Counted from the first letter of the stretch, positions 8,372-17,554 are shown. The stretch is 42,374 bases of DNA from Acidobacteriota bacterium (GCA_025463215.1 JAOBWF010000247.1:1-42374); one strand, 5' to 3'. Notes: generated by a model from the letters alone, not told the origin. Numbers and translations: made by a program.

Positions 8372-9712
8372 ATGCTGACTCCACGCGCGGGCCTGACGGC
8401 CTGCACTCTGTTCCTGCTCGCCGCGCTCGCTCCGGCGCAAGCCGCGGCGCAGCCGGCGGCGGCGCCGATCACCGCAATCCGCGCTGGCCGGCTGCTCGAT
8501 CCGGACGCCGGCCGTATCCTCACCAACCAGATCATCCTCGTCGAGGGGACCAAGATCCGCGAGGTCGGGCCGACCGTCGCGATTCCGGCCGGTGCGCAGG
8601 TGATCGATCTGTCGCGCATGACGGTGATGCCGGGCCTGGTCGAGGCGCACAACCATCTCGCGCTCACCTACAAGCCGGATCCCGAGAACAACATCTACTA
8701 CTACACCTACGTGCAGGAGTCGACGGCGCTGCGCGCGATCCAGGCGGCGTCGAACGGCATCCAGATGCTCGCGTCGGGGTTCACGATCGTGCGCGACATG
8801 GGCAACAACGCCCTGTATGCGGACACCGCGCTGCGTCAGGCGATCGAGCAGGGCTGGATTCCCGGGCCGACGATTATCAACTCCGGGATCATCATCGGCG
8901 GGATGGGCGGCCAGTTCTTCCCGACCCCCGAGATGGCGCAGCAGCACAACATCGTCTATCCGGAGTACCTCGACGCCGACACGCCGGACGAGATCGTCAA
9001 GGCGGTGCGGCAGAATGTATTGTTCGGCGCCAGAGTCATAAAAATCTGCGTCGACTGCAAGCCCTACGGCTACACCGCCGACGAGATCCGCCTGGTGATC
9101 CGTGAGGCGGCCAAGGCCGGCATGAAAGTCGAAGGGCACGTCCAGACGGTCAACGGCGCGCGCAACGCGATCGAGGCGGGCATCTGGTCGATCGCGCATT
9201 CGACCGGGCTGAACGAAGAGATGCATACCCTGATGGCGCAGAAGGGGATCTATCGCGCCGGCACCGACACGCCGGACACGCTCGCCGGACATCCGGTGTC
9301 GCCGCAGGCCTATCAGCGCAACGTCGCCAGCCTGAAAGACGCGTACGCCAAGAAGGTGCCGTTGACGTTTTCGACCGACGCCGACTACTACGTCGCCGGC
9401 AAGACGCGCGGCGAAGTGTGCATGGAGTTCCTCAAGACCTGGAAGGACGCCGGCATCCCGAACGCCGACATCCTGCGCGCGATGACGATCGGCGGCTACA
9501 AGGTGAGCCAGACCGAGAACACGCGCGGGCCGATCAAGGCCGGCTTCTTCGCCGACCTGATCGCGGTGCCGGGCAATCCGCTCGACGAAGTCGACGCCCT
9601 GAAGAACGTGCAGTTCGTGATGAAGGACGGCCAGGTGTTCAAGCAGGACGGCGTCATGACGCCGGCGGCGTTTTTCCACGGCGGTCCGGTCAACGGATGG
9701 AGGATCCGCTGA
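8372..9712 (+). CDS. Secreted metal-dependent amidohydrolase (imidazolonepropionase/prolidase-like)
   Basis: A 446-aa enzyme of the amidohydrolase superfamily with a Sec leader (LTACTLFLLAALAPAQAAAQ). The N-terminal beta-sandwich (AIRAGRLLDPDAGRI) leads to the metal-binding EAHNHL (His93, His95), a lysine suited to carbamylation in RVIKICVDC (Lys224), His256 (GHV), His276 (AHS) and Asp336 (STDADYY): a full metal ligand set. The C-terminus has the usual GPIKAGFFADLIAVPGNPL return to the sandwich. This subgroup is often annotated as Xaa-Pro dipeptidase-like, and peptide or amide hydrolysis outside the cytoplasm fits the neighbouring S9 peptidase. The ATG at 8372 is preferred over the upstream TTG/ATG because it opens directly with the signal peptide. 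It overlaps the ABC gene by 16 bases if the latter starts at 9697. Confidence 0.88.
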   Translation: MLTPRAGLTACTLFLLAALAPAQAAAQPAAAPITAIRAGRLLDPDAGRILTNQIILVEGTKIREVGPTVAIPAGAQVIDLSRMTVMPGLVEAHNHLALTYKPDPENNIYYYTYVQESTALRAIQAASNGIQMLASGFTIVRDMGNNALYADTALRQAIEQGWIPGPTIINSGIIIGGMGGQFFPTPEMAQQHNIVYPEYLDADTPDEIVKAVRQNVLFGARVIKICVDCKPYGYTADEIRLVIREAAKAGMKVEGHVQTVNGARNAIEAGIWSIAHSTGLNEEMHTLMAQKGIYRAGTDTPDTLAGHPVSPQAYQRNVASLKDAYAKKVPLTFSTDADYYVAGKTRGEVCMEFLKTWKDAGIPNADILRAMTIGGYKVSQTENTRGPIKAGFFADLIAVPGNPLDEVDALKNVQFVMKDGQVFKQDGVMTPAAFFHGGPVNGWRIR

Positions 9713-10545
9713 CGCAGACGTTAGAAGGACGTCCGAAGTTAGAAGTGCCGCTGCTGGAGCTCAACGACGCGTCGGTGGTGCTCGGCGGCACGCGTGTGCT
9801 CGATCGGCTGACGCTGTCGATCCCCGTCGGCGAGCACACCGCAATCCTCGGCCCGAATGGCGCCGGCAAGTCGACGTTCATCAAGCTGCTGACGCTGCAG
9901 CAGTATCCTCTCGCGACCGACACCGGCATCGCGCCGATTCGGGTCTTCGGCCGCGATCGCTGGGACGTCTTCGCGCTGCGCGCCCGGCTCGGCATCGTCT
10001 CGGCCGATCTGCACGACCGGTTCGTCCACGGCAACTCGAACGGTGTGCTCACCGGCCTCGACGCGGTCGTCTCGGGCTTCTTCGCCACCCACGGTCTGTT
10101 CGCCCACCAGTTGGTCACCGCCGCGATGCGCCGGCAGGCGCTGGACGCGCTCGAGCGCGTCGACGCCGGCCGCCTCGCGCGCGCGACCCTCGACACGATG
10201 TCGACCGGCGAGGCGCGGCGCGTCCTGATTGCGCGCGCGCTGGTGCATCAGCCAGCGGTGCTCGTGCTCGACGAGCCGACGCGCGGTCTCGATCTGGTGT
10301 CACGCCACCAGTTCATGGAACGGGTCGGCGCGGTCGCCCGCGAGGGGACGACCATTCTGCTCGTGACCCATCACGTCGACGAGATCATCCCGGAGATCGC
10401 GCGCGTCATCCTGCTGCGGCGCGGCCAGGTCGCCCGCGACGGCGCCAAGGCCGACGTCCTGAGCGCAGATGCCCTGAGCGACGCCTTCGACGCGCCGCTG
10501 ACGGTGGAAAGAGACGGCGGCTACTTCCACGTGCGGGTGCGATAG
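9697..10545 (+). CDS. ABC transporter ATP-binding protein (stand-alone)
   Basis: A 282-aa ABC ATPase with Walker A GPNGAGKST, Q-loop region, signature STGEARR (degenerate LSGGQ), Walker B VLVLDEPT followed by RGLD, and the H-loop in LLVTHH. The order and spacing are normal for one nucleotide-binding domain. The sequence style (long insert between Walker A and signature, weak LSGGQ) recalls the YlmA/ModF-like ATPases that lack a dedicated permease, and none is encoded nearby. The start is uncertain. ATG 9697 overlaps the amidohydrolase; a GTG at 9745 would give VPLLELNDASVVLGG, a more typical N-terminus, and would leave a short repeat (two TTA-GAA units at 9721-9744) outside the gene. TTA is a rare codon here, which favours the later start. 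Substrate unknown. Confidence 0.85.
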   Translation: MEDPLTQTLEGRPKLEVPLLELNDASVVLGGTRVLDRLTLSIPVGEHTAILGPNGAGKSTFIKLLTLQQYPLATDTGIAPIRVFGRDRWDVFALRARLGIVSADLHDRFVHGNSNGVLTGLDAVVSGFFATHGLFAHQLVTAAMRRQALDALERVDAGRLARATLDTMSTGEARRVLIARALVHQPAVLVLDEPTRGLDLVSRHQFMERVGAVAREGTTILLVTHHVDEIIPEIARVILLRRGQVARDGAKADVLSADALSDAFDAPLTVERDGGYFHVRVR

Positions 10546-10579
10546 ACTTCGAACTTCACACTTCTGGCTTCTGACTTCC
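10545..10579. repeat. Degenerate heptanucleotide tandem array after the ABC gene
   Basis: Five consecutive 7-base units of the type GACTTCG, AACTTCA and CACTTCT run from the last base of the ABC stop codon. Each unit keeps the core CTTC (the fourth reads GCTTCT). No coding use is apparent in this stretch. The same period recurs in the AddB-like gene and after other stop codons in the window. Confidence 0.6.
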
Positions 10580-10596
10580 GCGGGCAGAGCCCGCGG
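10578..10596. other. Perfect GC hairpin between ABC gene and addB-like gene
   Basis: CCGCGGGC (10578-10585), a 3-base loop, and the exact complement GCCCGCGG (10589-10596). It lacks a downstream T-run. It begins where the heptamer array ends, so the two may be one compound intergenic element. Confidence 0.45.
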
Positions 10597-10636
10597 CACC
10601 CCGATAGTCCGGCAAGGCGTCCGGAAGGAGTTCGGC

Positions 10637-13600
10637 CTGCGCATCATCACCTCGTCGTCCGCGGCGGTCCGGCTCGCGGCCGCCCGCGCCTTTCTCGGCC
10701 AGCGTCCTCCAGGCACGGAGCAGATCATCGTCGGCGCATCGCGTGGCGCGGCGGACGATGTCGCGCGCGCGATCGCGCGGCGGGCGGGATCGACCTTCGG
10801 CATCACGAGGTTCAGCCTCACCGAGCTGGCGGCGCGCGCCGCGGCCGCCCATCCCGACGGCGGCCGCCGGGTGGCGGGCACCCAGGCTGGCGCCGAGGCG
10901 GTCGCGGCGCGCGCCGTGTTCGATGCGATCGCCGCCGGCGAGCTGGCGTACTTCGAACCGGTCGCGCGCATGCCAGGCTTTCCCAAGGCGCTGGCGCGCA
11001 CGCTCCACGAACTGCGCCTCGCGGGCGTCACGGCGAATTCGGAACTCGGAACTGAGAACTCAGCACGACGAACGACGGACGACGAACGCCGAACGACCAG
11101 CGACCTGTTCGTCCTGCTCTCACGCGTCGAGGCCGAACTCGCGCGGTCGAGCGTCGACGATCGGGCGGCGCTGTTCCGGCTCGCGGCGGCCGCCTGCCGC
11201 TCCGGACACGTACGGTGGGCGCAGCTGCCGATGCTGTTGCTCGACGTCCCGCTCGACTCGCGCGCCGAACAGGAGTTCGCGGCGGCGCTGATCGCCCGAT
11301 CGCCCGACGTGCTCGCCACCGTTCCCGACGGCGACATCTTCGCGCTGGATGCGCTCCGGACGATCGGAGAGCGTGCGGAAGGCGGACTGGAGATTTCAGC
11401 CTCCGGCGCGAACGCAGACCCGGACGCGGTGGACACCACGTCGGATCTCGCGTGCTTGCGCCGGTATGTCTTCAAGACGGAGCGGCCGTCTGCGCGCGAG
11501 CGCGCCGGAGATGTCGTGCTGTTCTCCGCCCCCGGTGAAGGGCGGGAGGCGGTCGAGATCGTGCGCCGTGTGCTCGACGAAGCGGGCCGCGGCGTGCCGT
11601 TCGACGAGATGGCCGTGTTCCTGCGGACGCCGCAGCAGTACCTCGGCCTGCTCGAGCACGCCTGCGCGCGCGGCGGCGTGCCCGTATATTTCGACCGCGG
11701 CACGCGGCGGCCCGATCCGGCGGGGCGCGCATTCGTCGCGCTCCTGTCGTGCGCGGTCGACGGCCTGTCCGCCAAGCGCTTCGACGAATATCTCTCGCTC
11801 GGCCAGGTGCCGCAGGTCGCCGATACCGCCGCGCCCGACGTCGTGGCGCCGCTCGACGAGGTATTCGGCGGCGACGAGCGCCGCGCCACGTCGCTCAGCC
11901 CGGCCGATCCCTGGACGGATCCGCAGCCGGTACTGCAGACCCACGCGATCGATTCGGACGACGAAGCGGTCGTCGCCGGCACGCTGCGGTCGCCGTGGAA
12001 ATGGGAAGAGCTGATCGTCGAATCGGCCGTCGTCGGCGGCCGCACGCGCGAAGAAGGCAAGGCGCGGTGGCGTCGGCGGCTCGACGGCCTCGCGGCCGAC
12101 TTCAAATACCGCATAGCCGAGCTCAGGAAGGAGGAGCCGGAATCGGCGCGGATCGCGCGCTTCGAACGCGACCTCAGAAACCTGGCGCACCTGCGCCAGT
12201 TCGCACTGCCGATCGTCGACGCGCTCGCCGAGTGGCCGGAGCAGGCGACCTGGGGCGAGTGGATCGAACGGTTCTGCGCGCTGGCGACCCGCGCGCTGCG
12301 GCGTCCGGCGCGCGTGCTGCAGACGCTGGCCGACCTGCGGCCGATGGCCGACGTCGGTCCGGTCTCGCTCGAAGAGGCCCGCGACGTGCTGCACGATCGG
12401 CTGGTGACGCTCGACTGGGAGCCGCCGGCGCGGCGATACGGCCGCCTGTTCGTCGGCACCCCGCATCAGGCGCGCGGCCGCTCCTTCCGCATCGTCTTCA
12501 TGCCAGGCCTCGCGGAACGCGTCGTGCCGCAGCGGCCGCGGGAGGATCCGCTGCTGCTCGACGAAGGGCGCCGCGCGATTGACGCCGGGCTCGTCGGCCA
12601 GAACGAGCGCGGCACCGCCGAGCGATTGCTGCTGAAGATTGCGATCGGCGCTGCGGGCGAGCGGCTCTACCTGTCGTATCCGCGCCTCGACGTCAGCGAA
12701 ACGCGGGCGCGCGTGCCCTCCTTCTACGCGCTCGACGTCGTGCGCGCGATCACCGGCCGCGTGCCGGATCACCGCGTGCTCGCCTCGGACGCGGCGGACG
12801 AGGGGGGCGCCAGCCTGGCGTGGCCGGCGCCGAAAGATCCGGATCGCGCGATCGACGATCTCGAGCACGACCTGGCGACGCTCAAGCCGCTGCTCGACTC
12901 ACGCGACCCCGCGGCGGTGCGCGGCCATGCGCACTACCTGCTCGGCCTCAACGACGCGTTGAAGCGTTCGATCACCAGCCGGTGGCTGAGGGACAAGAAG
13001 CCGTGGACCTCCGGGGACGGCCTGATTAAAGTCATGCCCGGGACGGCGGCGGCGCTCGCCGCGCATCGCCTGCGGCAGCGACCGTATTCGTTGTCGGCGC
13101 TGCAGCGGTTCGCCGCCTGCCCGTATCAGTTCCTGCTCGCGACGATTTATCGCCTCGAGCCGTGGGACGAGCCGGAGCCGCTGGTCCGCATGGATCCGCT
13201 GACGCGCGGCAGCCTGTTCCACAAGGCGCAGGCCGAGTTCTACCGCGCGCTGCAGCAGGCTGGCGCGCTGCCGGTCACGCGCGACACGCTGACGGCGGCG
13301 GCAAAGACACTCGACGCCGTGCTCGATCGCGTCGCGGCCGAATATGCCGAGACGCTGGCACCGGCGATCGATCGCGTGTGGCGGGACGAAGTCGACGAGC
13401 TGCGCCGCGACCTCGGCATCTGGGTACAGAAGATTGCGGAGGAGCCGGCCTGGCAGCCGGCCTACTTCGAGTTCAGCTTCGGCCTCAACGACGAAGGGCG
13501 CGATCCGCGCAGCCTGCCGGATCCGATTCTCGTCGACGGCCGCTTCGTGCTCCGCGGCTCGGTCGATCTCGTGGAACATCGCGCCGATTTCGATCTGCTC

Positions 13601-13993
13601 CGCATCACCGATCACAAGACCGGCAAGAACCGGTCGAATCCGGATCTCATCATCGGCGGCGGGGGGACGCTGCAGCCGGTGCTCTACAGCCTCGCGGTGG
13701 AGCAGGGGCTCGGCAAGAAAGTGTTTTCGGGCCGGCTGTTCTATGCCACGACCGTCGGCGGCTTCGTCGAGCACGAGATTCCGATCAACGACTACACGCG
13801 CAGCCAAGGGCTTCAGGTGCTCGAGATCATCGATCGGGCGGTCGAAACCGGCTTCCTCGCGGCTGCGCCGGCCGAGCGCGCCTGCACCTGGTGCGACTTC
13901 CGCCCGGTCTGCGGTCCGCGCGAAGAAGAGCGCACGAAGCGGAAAGCGCGCGAGCGCCTCGCCGACCTCGATGCCCTCCGGGGGATGCGTTGA
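10637..13993 (+). CDS. addB: AddB-like nuclease/inactivated helicase subunit with Fe-S nuclease domain
   Basis: A 1118-aa subunit of an AddAB-type double-strand-break resection enzyme. The frame continues above the first GTG (10871): codons from 10637 read LRIITSSSAAVRLAAARAFL and then EQIIVGASRGAAD, an AddB-like N-terminus. AAGGAG (10625-10630) ends 6 bases before a CTG, so a CTG start is proposed. No Walker A can be seen at the N-terminus (TSSSAAVRL in its place), as in inactive AddB/RecC-type subunits. The C-terminal PD-(D/E)XK nuclease has Asp977 and ITDHK (Asp992, Lys994). Cysteines 828, 1083, 1086 and 1092 match the AddB iron-sulfur staple (one Cys, then CxxC-x5-C). Residues 134-154 are encoded by a pure heptamer repeat. 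The stop overlaps the addA-like start. Confidence 0.88.
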   Translation: MRIITSSSAAVRLAAARAFLGQRPPGTEQIIVGASRGAADDVARAIARRAGSTFGITRFSLTELAARAAAAHPDGGRRVAGTQAGAEAVAARAVFDAIAAGELAYFEPVARMPGFPKALARTLHELRLAGVTANSELGTENSARRTTDDERRTTSDLFVLLSRVEAELARSSVDDRAALFRLAAAACRSGHVRWAQLPMLLLDVPLDSRAEQEFAAALIARSPDVLATVPDGDIFALDALRTIGERAEGGLEISASGANADPDAVDTTSDLACLRRYVFKTERPSARERAGDVVLFSAPGEGREAVEIVRRVLDEAGRGVPFDEMAVFLRTPQQYLGLLEHACARGGVPVYFDRGTRRPDPAGRAFVALLSCAVDGLSAKRFDEYLSLGQVPQVADTAAPDVVAPLDEVFGGDERRATSLSPADPWTDPQPVLQTHAIDSDDEAVVAGTLRSPWKWEELIVESAVVGGRTREEGKARWRRRLDGLAADFKYRIAELRKEEPESARIARFERDLRNLAHLRQFALPIVDALAEWPEQATWGEWIERFCALATRALRRPARVLQTLADLRPMADVGPVSLEEARDVLHDRLVTLDWEPPARRYGRLFVGTPHQARGRSFRIVFMPGLAERVVPQRPREDPLLLDEGRRAIDAGLVGQNERGTAERLLLKIAIGAAGERLYLSYPRLDVSETRARVPSFYALDVVRAITGRVPDHRVLASDAADEGGASLAWPAPKDPDRAIDDLEHDLATLKPLLDSRDPAAVRGHAHYLLGLNDALKRSITSRWLRDKKPWTSGDGLIKVMPGTAAALAAHRLRQRPYSLSALQRFAACPYQFLLATIYRLEPWDEPEPLVRMDPLTRGSLFHKAQAEFYRALQQAGALPVTRDTLTAAAKTLDAVLDRVAAEYAETLAPAIDRVWRDEVDELRRDLGIWVQKIAEEPAWQPAYFEFSFGLNDEGRDPRSLPDPILVDGRFVLRGSVDLVEHRADFDLLRITDHKTGKNRSNPDLIIGGGGTLQPVLYSLAVEQGLGKKVFSGRLFYATTVGGFVEHEIPINDYTRSQGLQVLEIIDRAVETGFLAAAPAERACTWCDFRPVCGPREEERTKRKARERLADLDALRGMR
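11036..11098. repeat. Nine-unit heptanucleotide array inside the addB-like gene
   Basis: Sixty-three bases divide exactly into nine 7-mers. Early units are of the type AACTCGG and AACTGAG; later units are of the type AACGACG and GACGACG. Nine units are 21 codons, so the frame is kept, and the encoded segment is a polar low-complexity stretch rich in Thr, Arg, Asp and Glu in an otherwise Ala/Leu/Arg-rich helical region. Confidence 0.75.
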
Positions 13994-16900
13994 CGCCCCT
14001 TCGATCAGACGCAGGGCCGGGCCGCGTCCTCGATTTTCCGCGCGGCGACGCGGCCGCACGTGCGGCGATCGCCAACGACCTCGACGACACGCTGATCGTC
14101 GAAGCGGCCGCGGGCACGGGCAAGACGACCGAGCTCGTCAACCGCATCCTGCGCGTCCTCTCCACCGGGCGCGCGACGATGGGGGAGATTGTCGCGGTCA
14201 CGTTTACCGAGAAGGCCGCCGGCGAGCTGAAGCTGCGGCTGCGCGAAAAACTCGAACAGGATCGCGCTGAGGCGGCCACCGCGACGGTGCGAGAACGGCT
14301 CGAGCTCGCGCTCGCGCAGCTCGAGGAAGCGCACGTCAACACCATCCACGGCTTCTGCGCCGAGCTGCTGCGCGAGCGGCCGGTTGAAGCGCTGGTCGAT
14401 CCCCTGTTCGCGGTGCTGACTGAGCCGCAGGCGGATCGCGTGTACGGCCGTGCCTTCCGCGCGTGGCTGCAGGACGCGCTCACGCAGCCGCCCGAAGGGC
14501 TGCGCCGGGCGCTGCGGCGGACGAGCGGCGGCTTCGACGCCGGCGGTCCGATCGATCGTCTGCGCAGCGCCGGCCGATCGCTCGCCGAGGCGCGCGATTT
14601 TCCGTGCGCGTGGGAGCGGCCGCCCTTCGATCGCGGCGCGGAGATCGATCGCCTGGTCGCGGCGTTGCACCACCTCGCCGCCCTCACGGCGTCGCCGCTG
14701 TCGATCCGCGACAACCTGTACATCGACACCGACGGCGTCCGCCGTCTGAGCCGCCAGATCGAGCTCGAGCAGTCGTTCGGCCAGCGCGATCTCGACGGTT
14801 GGGAAGCACGCCTCGTCGATCTCACCCGCGATCGCGGCTTCTCCCGGACGCGGAAGGGCAGCGGCTACAAATACAGCAAGGCGGCCGGCCGCACCGACGT
14901 GCTGTCCGCGCGCGAGGCGCTGTTCAACGCGCTGCAGCAGTTCCGGAAGGAGGCGGATGCGGATCTGGCCGCGTGCCTGCAGCAGGAACTGGCGGGCGCG
15001 ACCGCGCGGTATCAGCAGCTCAAGCAGGCCGCGGGTGCGCTCGACTTCACCGACCTGCTGGCGCGGGCGCGCGATCTGATCACGTCGAACGCCGAGGTCC
15101 GCGCTCACCTGCAGCAGAAGTTCACGCGCATCTTCGTCGACGAATTCCAGGACACCGATCCGATTCAGGCCGCGATCCTGCTGCTGCTCGCCAACGACGT
15201 CCGCGGCAAGCTGTTCATCGTCGGCGATCCAAAGCAGGCGATCTATCGCTTTCGCGGCACCGATGTCAGCACCTACTGGCACGTCCGCGACGAGCTCGAG
15301 CGGCGCGGCGGCCGCGTGCTGCAGCTCACGACCAGCTATCGCAGCGTCCCGGCAATCCAGCGTTTCGTCAACGCCGCCTTCGCGCCGGAGATGACCGGCG
15401 ACGAGATGACGCGCCAGGCCGACTACGTGGCACTCGGGCCGGCGCGCCAGGCCGACGACTCACAGCCGGCGATCGTCGCGCTGCCGGTGCCGAAACCGTA
15501 CGGGCGCGGCGGCTTCGGCGCGTTCAAGGCGTCGGGCAAGGCGATCGACGCGTCGCTGCCGGACGCAGTGGGCGCTTACATCGCCTGGCTGGTCGAGAAG
15601 AGCGGCTGGACGGTCTCGGAGAAACAGGCCGACGGCAGCGAAGTGCGCGTGCCGCTGCAGGCGCGCCACGTCGCGGTGCTGTTCCGCCGGTTCGTCAGCT
15701 TCGGCGTCGACGTCACCCGGCCCTACATCGACGCGATCGAGGCGCGCGGCGTGCCGCATCTGCTCGTCGGCGGCAAGGCGTTTCACGGCCGCGAAGAGGT
15801 CGAAACCATCCGGGCCGCGCTTGCCGCGATCGAGTGGCCCGACGACGAGCTGTCGGTGTTTGCGACGCTGAAGGGATCGCTGTTCGCGATCGACGACGAG
15901 CATCTGCTCGAGTTCCGTCATCGCTTCGGCACGTTCCACCCGTTCCGCGTCCCGAAGGAGCTGGGCGGCAACGGCGGCCACGACCTCGCGCTCACCGCGG
16001 AACCGACCGCTCACCTGACGCCGATCGCCGACGCGCTGCGGCTGCTGCAGCAGCTGCACCGCGCGCGCAACTACCGTCCGGTCGCCGACACGATCGGCCG
16101 GCTGCTCGCCGAGACGCGCGCCCACGTCGGCTTCATCCTGCGCCCCGCCGGCGAGCAGGCGCTCGCCAACGTGCTGCACGTCGCCGAGCTCGCACGCCAG
16201 TACGAGGCGAGCGGCGGCATCTCGTTCCGTGGTTTCATCGACGAACTGCGCACCGCCGCCGCGAGCGAAGCGGCGGAAGCGCCGATTCTCGAAGAAGGCA
16301 GCGACGGTGTGCGCCTGATGACGGTGCACAAGGCCAAGGGGCTCGAGTTCCCTGTCGTGATTCTCGCGGACCTCACCTGCAACATGAGCCGCAAGGATGC
16401 CAGCCGTTATCTCGACGCGTCGCGCGGCTTGTGCGCGATCAAGATCGGCGGCTGGGCGCCGCACGAGCTCCATCGTCATGAGGCCGACGAGGTCGCGCGC
16501 GATCAGGCCGAGGGGGTCCGGCTCGCGTATGTCGCTGCCACGCGCGCGCGCGATCTGCTCGTCGTCCCGGTACTCGGAGACGATGCCTGGGACGGGGGAT
16601 GGTTCGCGCCGTTGAATCGCGCGCTGTATCCGCCGGTCGCACGCCGCCGCAGCGCGGCTCGCGGCCCGCAATGCCCCGCGTTCAAGTCGAAGGACTCGGT
16701 GCTGCAGCGGCCCGGTGACGAACCGGCCGGCAACGGCACCGTCTGCCCCGGCCTCCACACCTTCGAGGACGGCGACGGCGGCTACGCTGTCGTGTGGTGG
16801 GATCCGTGCGCGCTGAAACTCGACGAACAGCCGACGTTCGGCGTCCGGCGCGAAGATCTGATCGTCAAGGACGTTGCCAAGAACGTCATCGCCGACGGCC

Positions 16901-17514
16901 GGAGCCGCTACGACCGGTGGCGCATGGCGCGCGATGATGCGCGAGAGAGCGGCGCGGTGCCCTCGACCGCGGTGGAGCCGGCGCGCGACTGGCTGGCGCG
17001 CGACGTCCCCGTTCCCGGATCGGATCAGGTGACCGTCGTCGGTGCGCCACGCAGCGGGGATGAGGCGCGAGCCGGAGGGATCGGGTTCGGCCTGCTCGTG
17101 CATGGACTCCTGGCGCAAGTGCCATTTACCGCCGACCGTGCGGCACTCGACGACTTCGCCGCCAACGATGCGCGCGTGCTCGGCCTCGGTGCAGAAGAGG
17201 CGACGGCCGCGGCGATGCTGGTCGAGCGGTTGCTGATGCATGACCTGCTCATCCGCGCGAAAGCGGCCGACGCGCGGGGCGCCTGCCGGCGCGAAACGCC
17301 GGTGACGCACACGCTCGCCGACGGCACGATGATCGAGGGCATCGTCGACCTCGCGTTCGAAGAGGCGGGGGCGTGGACGGTCGTCGACTACAAGACGGAC
17401 CGCGAAATTGCGGGGCATGGCGAGGCGCGCTACCGCCGTCAGGTTGCCCTGTACGCCGCGGCGATCGCGCAGGCGACCGGGCAGCCGGTGCACGCTGTGC
17501 TCATGCGCGTGTAG
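13990..17514 (+). CDS. addA: AddA-like UvrD-family helicase-nuclease
   Basis: A 1174-aa SF1A helicase with a C-terminal nuclease, partner of the AddB-like protein. Motifs in order: Walker A EAAAGTGKTT (Lys45), VTFTEKAAGELK (Ia), TIHGFCAELL, DEFQDT (384-389, Walker B), GDPKQAIYRFRG (III), TTSYRS (IV), VRLMTVHKAKGLEFP (V), YVAATRARDLL (VI), and the PD-(D/E)XK nuclease with Asp1120 (GIVDLAF), Asp1133 and Lys1135 (VVDYKT). The heterodimer unwinds and resects DNA ends for RecA. The start is a TTG whose T-T-G-A overlaps the addB-like stop by four bases; no ATG or GTG fits as well. Length and motif set are normal for AddA. A RecB identity is less likely because the partner carries the AddB Fe-S nuclease. 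Confidence 0.93.
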   Translation: MTPLRSDAGPGRVLDFPRGDAAARAAIANDLDDTLIVEAAAGTGKTTELVNRILRVLSTGRATMGEIVAVTFTEKAAGELKLRLREKLEQDRAEAATATVRERLELALAQLEEAHVNTIHGFCAELLRERPVEALVDPLFAVLTEPQADRVYGRAFRAWLQDALTQPPEGLRRALRRTSGGFDAGGPIDRLRSAGRSLAEARDFPCAWERPPFDRGAEIDRLVAALHHLAALTASPLSIRDNLYIDTDGVRRLSRQIELEQSFGQRDLDGWEARLVDLTRDRGFSRTRKGSGYKYSKAAGRTDVLSAREALFNALQQFRKEADADLAACLQQELAGATARYQQLKQAAGALDFTDLLARARDLITSNAEVRAHLQQKFTRIFVDEFQDTDPIQAAILLLLANDVRGKLFIVGDPKQAIYRFRGTDVSTYWHVRDELERRGGRVLQLTTSYRSVPAIQRFVNAAFAPEMTGDEMTRQADYVALGPARQADDSQPAIVALPVPKPYGRGGFGAFKASGKAIDASLPDAVGAYIAWLVEKSGWTVSEKQADGSEVRVPLQARHVAVLFRRFVSFGVDVTRPYIDAIEARGVPHLLVGGKAFHGREEVETIRAALAAIEWPDDELSVFATLKGSLFAIDDEHLLEFRHRFGTFHPFRVPKELGGNGGHDLALTAEPTAHLTPIADALRLLQQLHRARNYRPVADTIGRLLAETRAHVGFILRPAGEQALANVLHVAELARQYEASGGISFRGFIDELRTAAASEAAEAPILEEGSDGVRLMTVHKAKGLEFPVVILADLTCNMSRKDASRYLDASRGLCAIKIGGWAPHELHRHEADEVARDQAEGVRLAYVAATRARDLLVVPVLGDDAWDGGWFAPLNRALYPPVARRRSAARGPQCPAFKSKDSVLQRPGDEPAGNGTVCPGLHTFEDGDGGYAVVWWDPCALKLDEQPTFGVRREDLIVKDVAKNVIADGRSRYDRWRMARDDARESGAVPSTAVEPARDWLARDVPVPGSDQVTVVGAPRSGDEARAGGIGFGLLVHGLLAQVPFTADRAALDDFAANDARVLGLGAEEATAAAMLVERLLMHDLLIRAKAADARGACRRETPVTHTLADGTMIEGIVDLAFEEAGAWTVVDYKTDREIAGHGEARYRRQVALYAAAIAQATGQPVHAVLMRV

Positions 17515-17554
17515 GTGCCTGACCGCTGCCACCGCCCGCGAAGTGACTATCCGT

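Noticed and set aside
11036-11098. CRISPR or phage attachment interpretation of the heptamer array
   Set aside because: Units are 7 bases without spacers, and no cas, integrase or duplicated att site is present.
10300-12459. 719-codon reverse-strand open frame across the ABC and addB-like genes
   Set aside because: Ser/Arg/Ala-rich translation without domains, antisense to two clear genes; typical of high-GC codon bias.
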